From positions 1 through 64,000 of the IMG/VR virus record IMGVR_UViG_3300041956_000313: a DNA stretch of 64,000 nucleotides. One strand, written 5' to 3'. Under the pieces are notes generated by a model. It worked only from the letters and a program-made list of their open reading frames with translations, made no database searches and was not told the DNA's origin. The translations under genes and the position numbers were made by a program. Shown here in pieces: positions 48,737 to 57,005 of the stretch (within the stretch, counting starts at the first letter, position 1; every line of letters starts with the position of its first letter). The stretch is from a virus.

Positions 48737-49834
48737 GTGGCGAACCTGTCCGATCAGTTTGCGGCGGAGCTCATCGGCAATACGGTCGATGTGCTCCGTT
48801 TTGCTGAGGGAGCCCGAGCGCGGTTGGTCGGGCGTCTCTTCATGCTGCGTGACGAGCTGATTGAAAAACTGATGGCGTTAGACGGAACTGACGCCTTCTC
48901 GTTTCGCGAGAAGAAAGCAAAGCTGACTGCCACGTTACTCCGCACCGAGGCGACGATTCGCACGGCCTACAGAGACCTGCGTGATGCTCATCTGCGTGAA
49001 ATGACGTCGCTTGCTCAACTGCAAAACGAATTCGTGCCGCGCATGTTCAATGACACACTCGGAGTGTCCGTGGTCGAGTCCGTGTTTACTGTCGAGCAGT
49101 TGAAAGCAGTCGCGCGTAACTCACTCGTGCAAGGCTCGCCGTCCGGTGAGTGGTGGGGCAGACAAGCGACTGCGTTACGTCAGAAGTTTGAAGATCAGAT
49201 GCGCATGGGCTATCTGCAGAACGAGACCGTGGGTGACTTGGTGCGCAGAGTGCGTGGCGCGTCTACAGGCAAACGTATTACGTCGGTGGTTGATGGCAAG
49301 CGGCACACGTTCACGGAGTTCAAGGGCGGCATAATGGACGTGAGCACGCGCAACGCTGAGGCGTTGGTGCGCACGTCGATACAGACACTGTCGAATGATG
49401 TGATATTTGAGACGTATGAAGGCAATGACGATCTCATCAAGGGATTGCAAGCACTCGCGACGCTCGACTTTAGAACGACTGAGTTCTGTCAGGAGCACGA
49501 TCATCAAGCATGGTACATTGACGGTTACCGCCCGATACCGCCTAACGCACTTCCGTGGCCGGGTCGGCCGCCGTATCATTGGAACTGCCGTACGGTGCTC
49601 GTGCCGCTGACGTACTCATGGGAGGAACTCGTGAAGCGTGCGAAGGGCAGTGCGTCTGCGCGCCGGCTAGCACGCAAGGTCGACAAAAGCATTGAGCCGG
49701 GCACCCGAGCGTCTATGGACGGAGCAGTCTCGAAAGAATTCGACTATGACACGTGGTATGACACGCAGTCATCGGCACGACAGATTCAAATTTCTAGCGT
49801 CCTCAAAACGAGGAATAAAACCGGAGGTAGATGA
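48737..49834 (+). CDS. Head morphogenesis protein (SPP1 gp7 / Mu F-like)
   Basis: 365 residues, GTG start immediately after the portal stop. C-terminal domain is diagnostic: AEALVRTSIQTLSNDVIFET, LDFRTTEFCQEHDHQAWYID and PPYHWNCRTVLVPL (Cys/His knot of phage Mu F family). The N-terminal half is helical. It is a minor capsid protein thought to interact with the portal. Confidence 0.85.
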   Translation: MANLSDQFAAELIGNTVDVLRFAEGARARLVGRLFMLRDELIEKLMALDGTDAFSFREKKAKLTATLLRTEATIRTAYRDLRDAHLREMTSLAQLQNEFVPRMFNDTLGVSVVESVFTVEQLKAVARNSLVQGSPSGEWWGRQATALRQKFEDQMRMGYLQNETVGDLVRRVRGASTGKRITSVVDGKRHTFTEFKGGIMDVSTRNAEALVRTSIQTLSNDVIFETYEGNDDLIKGLQALATLDFRTTEFCQEHDHQAWYIDGYRPIPPNALPWPGRPPYHWNCRTVLVPLTYSWEELVKRAKGSASARRLARKVDKSIEPGTRASMDGAVSKEFDYDTWYDTQSSARQIQISSVLKTRNKTGGR

Positions 49835-50628
49835 CAATGGCTCTGAAATTCAGATACGAGAAGCAGGAAGATGTGCCGAAGGAGCACGAGACTCTTTACA
49901 AGGAAGTGAACGGTGCGTGGATTCTCGAAGTCGAGGGCGTCGTGCCGCTCGAACGTGCGAACGAACTCAGCTCGAAGGTGAACGAGTTTCGCAAGACGAA
50001 TGGCGAGCTCACGGCGAAGCTCGCAGCGTTCGATGGCAAGAAAGTGCTGACGGAGGAGGAGCACAAAGAGCTGATCGAAGCGAAGGAGAAGCTGGAGAAG
50101 GGTCACAAGCCGGAAGAGCTTGAGGCGCTCGTCGAGAAGCGCACTGCGAACATGCGCAAGGCGCACGCGTCTGAGCTTGCCTCTGCTCGTGCCATTGCCG
50201 AAGAGGCGACGACGAAGCACAAGAAGACCTTCCGCGAACTCGAAACTACGCGCGTGCAGGCCACGCTTGCTCAAGTGGTCAGCGAAGTCGGCACACCGGC
50301 GAAGGGGGCTCTGCAAGACATCAACTCGCGTGCTGCGGGGGTGTTTCGTCTGAACGATGACGGCAACATCGTCGCCATGAAGGACGATGGTGAGGAGGTC
50401 ATGGGCACGGATGGCAAACCGCTCACGATGAAAGAGTTTGTCACGAATCTGACGAAAGAGGCGCCGTATCTGTTCGAGCGCTCGAATGGCTCGGGCAGCA
50501 AGGGCCCCGGTGATCGCAGCAGCCGGTCGTCGACGCGCACGATTTCACGTGGGGACTCTGCTGGGTTCGGGCAGAATCTGGAGGCAATTGCGAAAGGAGA
50601 AGTGTCCGTCGACATGGAAGCAGACTGA
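49831..50628 (+). CDS. Scaffolding protein
   Basis: 265 residues, GGAGG directly before ATG 49831. Long charged coiled coil at about 40-150 (TEEEHKELIEAKEKLEKGHK, KHKKTFRELETTRVQA), then a small C-terminal domain and Ser/Gly tail. Size, coil and position between morphogenesis and coat genes are those of phage scaffold proteins; it should be absent from mature heads. Confidence 0.8.
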   Translation: MTMALKFRYEKQEDVPKEHETLYKEVNGAWILEVEGVVPLERANELSSKVNEFRKTNGELTAKLAAFDGKKVLTEEEHKELIEAKEKLEKGHKPEELEALVEKRTANMRKAHASELASARAIAEEATTKHKKTFRELETTRVQATLAQVVSEVGTPAKGALQDINSRAAGVFRLNDDGNIVAMKDDGEEVMGTDGKPLTMKEFVTNLTKEAPYLFERSNGSGSKGPGDRSSRSSTRTISRGDSAGFGQNLEAIAKGEVSVDMEAD

Positions 50629-50631
50629 CAC

Positions 50632-50659
50632 TTGCACCCGGTTCCATTGTGACTAGAAT
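50632..50659 (+). promoter_or_regulatory. Promoter upstream of the coat gene
   Basis: -35 TTGCAC (50632-50637), 16-bp spacer, -10 TAGAAT (50654-50659). Downstream, 50739-50759 is a 7-bp hairpin (GGCACCG/CGGTGCC) and TGTGAGGGG occurs twice, the second copy being the coat gene's ribosome site. Confidence 0.55.
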
Positions 50660-50814
50660 CCGTTTCTGGTAAAGCGAACCTTCAGGGCGAATCCCTCCGC
50701 AGAGTGTGAGGGGTTGATAGCTGAGAAACTCTCGACAAGGCACCGGCAGAGTCGGTGCCCATCGGGGAAGGTGCAGCAGCAATCAATTCATCAACTCTGT
50801 GAGGGGATTCGTTC

Positions 50815-51975
50815 ATGGCCAATAATCTTGCCGTGGCAGTGCCGAAGATTCTGGCACGTGGTCTGATGGCGCTACGCTCCGAAACTGTCATGCCCGCGCT
50901 CGTGAACCGGGACTATGGCAATGAGGCCGCACAGCGAGGCACCGTCATCACCATTCCGATTCCGTCTGCGGTTGCAGTCCGCGACGTCGTTCCAGGTGTT
51001 ACGCCGGTGGCTGCACCGGATCAGGGTCCGACGCAGGCACTCGTGCCGCTCGATCAGTGGAAAGAAGCTCCGTTCTATCTGAATGACAAGGAGCTTCAAG
51101 AGATCAACGCGAGCGCGACGTTCATTCCGATGGAAACATCGGAGGCGATCAAGTCGCTGGCGGAAGTGATCAATGCCTTCATTCTTTCGAAGTACAAGGG
51201 TGTCTACGGGTACGCCGGCACTGCTGGCACGACTCCGTTCAACGCGACGCCTGCCAACCTCGACATCAGCTCGGCCACGGCTCTGCGCAAGGTTCTCAAC
51301 AACCAGCGCGCGCCGAAGCGTCCGCGCTATGCCGTGCTGGACCCGGACGCCGAAGCCAACGCACTGAATCAGCGTGCGTTCCAGGACTACAGCTGGGGCA
51401 ACACGACTGACGTGATTCGCGATGGTGAGATGCGTGAGACGCGCATGGGCTTCGGCTGGTTCATGGATCAGCAGGTCCCGACGCACACGGCCGGTACGCT
51501 GACGGGCACGATCAACGTCGCGGCGAACGCGGCCGCGGGCGTGTCGTCCGTCACCGCTGCAACGGACGGTGCCGAAGCGATCGCGCTGAAGGAAGGCGAC
51601 ATCATCACTTTCAGCAATCACACGCAGACGTATGTGGTGACTGCTGATGTGACGGCGGGCGCCTCGGTTGCGTCGACGGCGATTCCGATTGCGCCGGTGC
51701 TGCAGGTGGCGGTGACGACTGCCGCGACGATTGCAGTGAAGGCGACGCACGTCGTGAATCTCGGCTTCCACCGCGATGCTTTCGCGTTCGCGTCGCGTCC
51801 TCTGCAGGACGTCAACGGTCTCGGCAACCTCATCCTGAGCGCGGCCGACCCCATAACTGGTCTGTCACTGCGGCTCGAAATCTCGCGCCAGCACAAGCAG
51901 ACTGCGTGGTCGTTCGACATTCTCTACGGTGCCGCACTCGTGCGTCGCGAGCTCGCAGCACGCCTCGCTGGCTAA
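50815..51975 (+). CDS. Major capsid protein, P22 coat-like
   Basis: 386 residues, GAGGGG site. N-terminus LAVAVPKILARGLMALRSET, then GTVITIPIPSAVAVRDVVPG, and RPRYAVLDPDAEANALNQRAF match P22-type coat proteins of the HK97 fold; an Ala/Thr-rich insertion (about 225-310) would be the I-domain. It lies after the scaffold and has its own promoter, consistent with high expression. Confidence 0.85.
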   Translation: MANNLAVAVPKILARGLMALRSETVMPALVNRDYGNEAAQRGTVITIPIPSAVAVRDVVPGVTPVAAPDQGPTQALVPLDQWKEAPFYLNDKELQEINASATFIPMETSEAIKSLAEVINAFILSKYKGVYGYAGTAGTTPFNATPANLDISSATALRKVLNNQRAPKRPRYAVLDPDAEANALNQRAFQDYSWGNTTDVIRDGEMRETRMGFGWFMDQQVPTHTAGTLTGTINVAANAAAGVSSVTAATDGAEAIALKEGDIITFSNHTQTYVVTADVTAGASVASTAIPIAPVLQVAVTTAATIAVKATHVVNLGFHRDAFAFASRPLQDVNGLGNLILSAADPITGLSLRLEISRQHKQTAWSFDILYGAALVRRELAARLAG

Positions 51976-52066
51976 GGCCGCAAGTCCCTCGCAAACCCCC
52001 GCATTGGGTCGGCACGGATGCTGACCCTGTGCACTTCTGAAAGAAAAGTTTCTTGGAGGTAGTTTC

Positions 52067-52690
52067 ATGAGTGTCCAGACGCTAGTAGAACAACACAAGG
52101 CCATTCGCAAGTCAGGCGTGCCGCTTCACGATCAGTTCGCAGCGCTCAGCCAGAACGAGCGAATGGCATTCGCGCAAGCGCTCGGCCAGACGCTTAACAT
52201 TCCCGTCGGCCGAGAAGCAGAAGCGCAGCCCGAGAACGCGCAGACGCTGCATATCTTGCAGTACATGACGCGACAGCCTCCGCCGCTGAAGAACCTCGCA
52301 CTGCTGGGCGTGCATCGTACGCAGTGCGTGTGGGTGAAGAAGGCGAGCGGCAAGATCGTGGAAGTTCCGGTCGATGCTTTCGACCCGGCCGTGCACGAGC
52401 TGTCGAAGAAGCAGCCGATTGAGGCACGTGCCTATATCGGCAAGGTCAAGAAGAAGATCAAGGAGTATGAGGAACACAAGGCCGCGAACGAAGTGGACGA
52501 CGGTGACGAGGAGTTCGACGACGAGGTGGATGAGGGTGATTCCGAGATTCTCGACCGGGACGAGCCGGCCGACTCGGACATCTCGGATGAAGATGATGAG
52601 GACGCAGGTGGCGAGACTCCGCCGCACTCCGTCACGCGCAAGCCGAAGACTTCGAAGAAGTCAAAGTTGAAGGCGCGCGGCCGCAGGTAA
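52067..52690 (+). CDS. Unrecognised head-region protein with acidic tail
   Basis: 207 residues, GGAGG site. Folded first ~140 residues, then an acidic stretch (about 145-190) and a basic C-terminus (KTSKKSKLKARGRR). The last residues differ in charge from the middle, as in decoration or DNA-associated head proteins. Function unknown. Confidence 0.72.
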   Translation: MSVQTLVEQHKAIRKSGVPLHDQFAALSQNERMAFAQALGQTLNIPVGREAEAQPENAQTLHILQYMTRQPPPLKNLALLGVHRTQCVWVKKASGKIVEVPVDAFDPAVHELSKKQPIEARAYIGKVKKKIKEYEEHKAANEVDDGDEEFDDEVDEGDSEILDRDEPADSDISDEDDEDAGGETPPHSVTRKPKTSKKSKLKARGRR

Positions 52691-52701
52691 GGCAATCAGT
52701 C

Positions 52702-53226
52702 ATGGCACTCGTTCTCGTATCTACTCCGGGCGCGGCTAACGCGAACTCGTACACGTCTCTCGCAGAGGCAGAGGTGTATTTCGAGTCTCGTCCGTTCTCG
52801 GGCAAGTGGACGAGTGCCTCGACTGCTCAGAAAGAGGCCGCGTTGGTGTGGGCCACGCGGCTTCTTGATCGATCGATTACGTGGCAAGGGTCTCCGTACA
52901 CGCTGACACAGTCACTGCGATGGCCGCGTGTCGGTGCCGTCACGCTCGATGGCAACCTGTACAACTCCGACGTCATTCCACCGGAGTTGAAAGAAGCCAC
53001 CGCGGAACTCGCGCTCTGGCTGCTGACGAAGGATCGTACGGCGGAGACCGGCCGCGAGGGAATCAAGAAGTTTGCAGTCGGCACACTTGAGGTGGAGTTC
53101 GATTCGACGACGAATGCCTCTGTGATTCCTGACTCTGCCTTTCAGCTCATTGCACATCTAGGCAGTCTCGGGACAGTGGCTCAGAGTGCTGTCGGCATTC
53201 AGACTGTCAAGCTGCTACGGACGTGA
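52702..53226 (+). CDS. Head-tail adaptor, DnaT-like (PF20557-type)
   Basis: 174 residues. NANSYTSLAEAEVYFESRPF, AALVWATRLLDRSITWQGSP, QSLRWPRVGAV and IPPELKEATAELALWLL match the phage 'NSYvs..EA..Yf' family annotated as DnaT-like, found at the adaptor position after the coat. It likely joins the portal. Confidence 0.75.
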   Translation: MALVLVSTPGAANANSYTSLAEAEVYFESRPFSGKWTSASTAQKEAALVWATRLLDRSITWQGSPYTLTQSLRWPRVGAVTLDGNLYNSDVIPPELKEATAELALWLLTKDRTAETGREGIKKFAVGTLEVEFDSTTNASVIPDSAFQLIAHLGSLGTVAQSAVGIQTVKLLRT

Positions 53227-53229
53227 GCC

Positions 53230-53631
53230 ATGAGCTTTCGCGAACTTGCCGCGCAGTTAGCCAGCACCGCGTTCACGGTTGCGGATGACATTCCTGAGTC
53301 GTGCTTGTACAAGCACGGTGGCTCATCTCGTCCCTACGATACGAAGTCAGGAAAAGTTCTGCAGTCATCGACTGCCGCAGAAAGCACTGTCAGCTTTATC
53401 TTCGGACCTGCGCAAGGTTTCGGCACGCCTGACGGTGACACGACTCAGTCAGACCACACAGGCGACTTGAGTGCGGTTGCTCAGGCTGCCGAATTCAATC
53501 AGACGCCGGCCGAGGGTGACGAGCTCGTGCGTGGCGTCGACGAGTATCGAGTCATTGCACTGAAGCCGGATGAGGCCGGTGCGACCTACACGTTCTTGAT
53601 TGCGCGCATCGGTGGCGGAATCGAGCCATGA
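53230..53631 (+). CDS. Head-tail joining protein
   Basis: 133 residues. Beta-rich (AESTVSFIFGPAQGFG, VRGVDEYRVIALKPDEAGAT) and located between the adaptor and gp10-like genes, where head closure proteins are encoded. Assignment rests mainly on position. Confidence 0.6.
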   Translation: MSFRELAAQLASTAFTVADDIPESCLYKHGGSSRPYDTKSGKVLQSSTAAESTVSFIFGPAQGFGTPDGDTTQSDHTGDLSAVAQAAEFNQTPAEGDELVRGVDEYRVIALKPDEAGATYTFLIARIGGGIEP

Positions 53632-54059
53632 TATCTCTCGACACAAGAGACTTCGAGGCCGACCTTCTTGCCTTTGCTCGCAAGGTAGAGCTCGGGCCGG
53701 GCATCGTCACTCGTAAACTCGTGCTCGACATCTTCGGAGACTTGCTGGCATCGACTCCGGTTGATACGGGCAGGGCACGCAGTAACTGGAAAGTGTCGGT
53801 GGGCGCACCTGACTTCACTCAACTTGAGTCTCTCGGAGATGGCCCCGGAGCGGAGTCTATTCAGTTTCTGTCAGCGCAGGCTCGCTTGTATCGGTATCGA
53901 GCTAACCGCCCTGTCTACATCACGAACGGATTGCCCTACATAGAGAGGCTTAACGAGGGCTGGTCGCAGCAAGCACCGGCAGGATTTGTTGAGGCCGCGA
54001 TCTTGCGCAACGTGCGGCCGATCATCGCCGCCAGTGATTTTCTCAGTGGTGGTGTATGA
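53628..54059 (+). CDS. HK97 gp10-like neck/tail completion protein
   Basis: 143 residues. LLASTPVDTGRARSNWKVSV and YIERLNEGWSQQAPAGFVEA are hallmark sequences of the HK97 gp10 family. It joins head and tail. ATGA coupling on both sides. Confidence 0.85.
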   Translation: MISLDTRDFEADLLAFARKVELGPGIVTRKLVLDIFGDLLASTPVDTGRARSNWKVSVGAPDFTQLESLGDGPGAESIQFLSAQARLYRYRANRPVYITNGLPYIERLNEGWSQQAPAGFVEAAILRNVRPIIAASDFLSGGV

Positions 54060-54517
54060 ATGAGGCTGAGGTACTGCACGCGATTGAAGATCGAATGCGA
54101 ACTCGATGGCCGTTAGTGTGGGACCGACAACCGCCTATCACGATCATCTTCGAAGACACTCAGACGCGTGTGCCGCTGCCGCCGTTCGTGCGGCTGTATG
54201 TCGATGCTATCGGAGACAAGGACGAGGCCTACGCAGGCAGCCGAATCGATTATTCGAAGCTGGGGATTATCACTGCGCAGATTTTCACGAAGAAGGGAGA
54301 GGGCACGACTCTCGGCCGTGAGATTGGCGCAGCGATTGAAACGATCTTTGCTGGGAAGAGCTTTGGCTCAGATGTCGCTAAGCCGATGTCGGGCATCATC
54401 TGCCGCGAGTGCACGGTGACTGTCATCCGGGGTCGTGACCGGGCGAATGCTGAGTTGTCGCAAGTCAATGCACGCGTGCCTTACGAATATCACCAATCGG
54501 TAGAAACCGGAGACTAA
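54056..54517 (+). CDS. Tail terminator protein (DUF4128-like)
   Basis: 153 residues. AIEDRMRTRWPLVWDRQPPI, FVRLYVDAIGDKDEA, IITAQIFTKKGEGTTLGREI and YEYHQSVETG follow the tail-terminator plan. It caps the tail tube at its correct length. Sits directly before the tail tube gene. Confidence 0.78.
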   Translation: MNEAEVLHAIEDRMRTRWPLVWDRQPPITIIFEDTQTRVPLPPFVRLYVDAIGDKDEAYAGSRIDYSKLGIITAQIFTKKGEGTTLGREIGAAIETIFAGKSFGSDVAKPMSGIICRECTVTVIRGRDRANAELSQVNARVPYEYHQSVETGD

Positions 54518-54519
54518 AC

Positions 54520-55695
54520 ATGGCAGACAGTTCACGCGTCCAGCTGGCTTACGTCAAAGAGTCGACACTGGGCGTCACACCGGCAAGTGCATTGAAGGCT
54601 TTGCGATACACGCGTGAGACACTGGGCCGTCGTTTCGAGTCGGTTCAGTCTGACGAGGTTCGTGAAGATCGTCAGGTGGTAGACATCACACGTGTTGGTG
54701 CGAACGCTCAGGGCGGTATCGAGATTGAAATCTCGCACACTACCTACAATGAGTTCCTCGAGGCTGCGCTCGGGAATCTGATGAGCGCCCCGGTGGAAGT
54801 GATTGCAACTGACATCGCTGCGAACGGTGGCGGTACACAGACACTCACGCGTCCTGCTAGCATGCCGATTTATCAGGTCGGACAGTTCGTGTGGGTGTCG
54901 GGTTTCTCGAACGCTGCGAATAACGGCTACTTTGAAGTCGAGACGTCGAGTGGCACGACTCTCAAGCTGAAGAACGGTCGCGTTGCGCTCGTCAACGAGT
55001 CTGCCGGCCAGAGCGTGAAGATTTCGGCGTCATCAATCGTCAATGGCTCGACGCCGATGTCATTCACGATCGAGAAGAAGTTTGCTGACCTCAACGGTGG
55101 GTCCGGCATATTCTACCCGTTTACGGGCATGCGCCTGAACACGTTCGAGATGCGCATTGCTTCGCGCGCTAAGGTCACAGGCAGCATGGACTTCTTCGGT
55201 GGCGGCGGCCGGCTGCTGACTGCGACAGTCGGCACAGGCGCCTACACTGCTGCCACGACTACTTCGACGCTGAACGCATCAAACAACGTCGGACAAGTAC
55301 TTGAGAATGGTTCGTCACTAGGCGCCGGAGCCTTCGTGAAACAGATGACTATTCGCATTGCCAACAACCTGCGTCCGCAAGATGCGGTAGGTAGTGTGAA
55401 TCCGATCGGCATCGGTTACGGCAGTCTCGTCATCACAGGAACGATGCAGATTTATTTCGTCAGTGAAGCGCTGTTCAACCGGTTCCTCGATGACATCGAT
55501 TCGAGCTTTGCTCTGGTCATCGGCTCGGGCGGCACTGAGAACGACGCCTATGCGATCACGATGCCCAAGATAGAGTTCACGAACGGTGACGTGCTGGGAA
55601 CGGGCAACAACGACGACGTTCTCTGTAACATGGAGTATCAGGCGAAGTTGTCACCCACGCACGGCTACTCGATGAGGATCGACAGTTTTTCGTGA
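54520..55695 (+). CDS. Major tail tube protein
   Basis: 391 residues. N-terminal SSRVQLAYVKESTLGVTPAS, then TLGRRFESVQSDEVREDRQV and GNLMSAPVEVIAT match siphovirus tube proteins with a 'E.t.G.TP' start. An insertion at about 100-170 (KLKNGRVALVNESAGQSV) and a regular beta content support it. Followed by a terminator, consistent with a strongly expressed structural gene. Confidence 0.85.
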   Translation: MADSSRVQLAYVKESTLGVTPASALKALRYTRETLGRRFESVQSDEVREDRQVVDITRVGANAQGGIEIEISHTTYNEFLEAALGNLMSAPVEVIATDIAANGGGTQTLTRPASMPIYQVGQFVWVSGFSNAANNGYFEVETSSGTTLKLKNGRVALVNESAGQSVKISASSIVNGSTPMSFTIEKKFADLNGGSGIFYPFTGMRLNTFEMRIASRAKVTGSMDFFGGGGRLLTATVGTGAYTAATTTSTLNASNNVGQVLENGSSLGAGAFVKQMTIRIANNLRPQDAVGSVNPIGIGYGSLVITGTMQIYFVSEALFNRFLDDIDSSFALVIGSGGTENDAYAITMPKIEFTNGDVLGTGNNDDVLCNMEYQAKLSPTHGYSMRIDSFS

Positions 55696-55790
55696 GGCTG
55701 TGTTGGCGTAAACCGACTGTGCCTTTTCGTGTTGCAGTTTTCACGGACAGCGTGGAGTGCCTCCTCACGACTGACGGGTACAGTCTTTTC

Positions 55791-55823
55791 AAGGGCAGTC
55801 TGCAATCGGACTGCCCTTCTTTT
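55791..55823 (+). terminator. Terminator after tail tube gene
   Basis: AAGGGCAGTC (55791-55800) pairs with GACTGCCCTT (55809-55818), 10 bp perfect, 8-base loop, then CTTTT. Confidence 0.85.
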
Positions 55824-55840
55824 CAAACAGGAGAAGTCAG

Positions 55841-56095
55841 ATGACGACACGAGTGAAGGTGTCTGCGGATCACGTCGACTCACGCGTTGCAGTTCGTGTG
55901 CGTTCCGTGAGTCGCAATCACAGTCAGGTGTACAGTGAGCAAGTCATTCGCACGGACGAGCCCGATGTGACTTTCGAAGTGCACAGCGGTGCCGTCCTCA
56001 TCGTCGATGAGGTGCCGATTGAGTCGGTGCCCGTGAAGACGAAGGAACAGACTGCGGAGGATGCAAAGCGCGCGCGCAAGAATCTCGGCGTCTGA
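55841..56095 (+). CDS. Small tail-region protein
   Basis: 84 residues, AGGAG site. TRVKVSADHVDSRVAVRVRS then VTFEVHSGAVLIVDEVPIES: an all-beta domain with a basic tail. Position between tube and chaperone genes suggests a tail accessory protein. Confidence 0.65.
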   Translation: MTTRVKVSADHVDSRVAVRVRSVSRNHSQVYSEQVIRTDEPDVTFEVHSGAVLIVDEVPIESVPVKTKEQTAEDAKRARKNLGV

Positions 56096-56130
56096 GGTTT
56101 CTACAACACAAAAAGTGAGTGAGGCATGAC

Positions 56131-56568
56131 ATGGAACTGATGAATTACGCGATTGACACGAAGAAACAGGTGGAGGGCTCGTGGGTGATGCTCAGCCCCG
56201 GCACGGAGTTTCTTCTCGGCCGCATGAACTCCGAGCACTGGTTCATGACCCTCGACAGAATCCGTGACCCACACATCAAGCAACTGCCGCGCGGCGTCGC
56301 GTTGCCTGAGGAGAAGGGTGCGGAGCTGTTCAACGAGGCACTCGTCGAGTGCATTCTGTTGGGCTGGCGCGGCAAGTTCACGCTCAATGGCAAAGAGATG
56401 CCTGAGTACTCAAAAGAGCTTGCGCTGAGGATTCTCAACACGAAAGAACTCGCACCCTTCCGAGCAATGATCGTCGAGCAATCAGCGATGCTGAACAATT
56501 TCGCGCTCGATGATTTCGAGTACCTGGAGGGAAACTTGTTGAGCTCATCCGGTTCGACGCCTCAATAA
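56131..56568 (+). CDS. Tail assembly chaperone, gpG-like
   Basis: 145 residues from ATG 56131 (GAGG). Helical chaperone-like sequence (GAELFNEALVECILLGWRGK, LALRILNTKELAPFRAMIVE). Near its 3' end it carries the slippery heptamer GGGAAAC (56529-56535), so part of the ribosomes should shift -1 into the downstream frame to make a longer gpGT-type product. Confidence 0.82.
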   Translation: MELMNYAIDTKKQVEGSWVMLSPGTEFLLGRMNSEHWFMTLDRIRDPHIKQLPRGVALPEEKGAELFNEALVECILLGWRGKFTLNGKEMPEYSKELALRILNTKELAPFRAMIVEQSAMLNNFALDDFEYLEGNLLSSSGSTPQ

Positions 56569-56891
56569 CGGATGAGCTCAGAGACATTTACCTAGCTGAT
56601 GAAGAAGAGTCACCGGGCTCGTCACCGCTGTCAAACAGACCACGTAAAGAGGCCGATGTCGAAGATTTGTGTGCGCAGTTTTACGACCTGATGAATCTGA
56701 GGTCGGGAGACTCGTGGATAACACTGCACGACATCAAGGCTTATATGGAGCTGTACTCAGCTAGACACCCCGAAGACTTTCCCCGCCTGATGTTGAGCGC
56801 GCAACGCGCTCATGTGAGAGCCAAAGCTGCCGCGAAGCAGAAGCTGCAAGCAGCACAGGAACGTGCCAACGCTCTGAAACGAGAGCGTTAG
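56535..56891 (+). CDS. Tail assembly chaperone, T part made by -1 frameshift
   Basis: Read only after the -1 shift at GGGAAAC. Frame 0 is open without a stop from the slip site to 56891 and adds 118 residues: LVELIRFDASITDELRDIYL, DLCAQFYDLMNLRSGDSWIT, then a coiled end (AAKQKLQAAQERANALKRER). The fusion would be about 253 residues. This is the lambda-like gpG/gpGT arrangement before the tape measure gene. Confidence 0.8.
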   Translation, partial: LVELIRFDASITDELRDIYLADEEESPGSSPLSNRPRKEADVEDLCAQFYDLMNLRSGDSWITLHDIKAYMELYSARHPEDFPRLMLSAQRAHVRAKAAAKQKLQAAQERANALKRER

Positions 56892-56931
56892 TTGCGTAAA
56901 GCCGCGTGCCATGGATGGTGCGCGGCGATCT

Positions 56932-56975
56932 TGATGCTAGTGCGGCATGCACACGGCTCACCTCACGATCGCCGC
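56932..56975 (+). other. 9-bp inverted repeat before the tape measure gene
   Basis: GCGGCGATC (56932-56940) pairs with GATCGCCGC (56967-56975), 26-base loop and no T-run. The 114-base gap before the tape measure holds this and little else; it may protect mRNA or act as weak attenuation. Confidence 0.45.
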
Positions 56976-57005
56976 TCATAGCCCGTTACCTTTTGAGGTG
57001 TAGTG

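Noticed and set aside
50872-51771. 299-codon minus-strand frame opposite the coat gene
   Set aside because: Arg/His-rich antisense shadow of the coat gene; no start signals.
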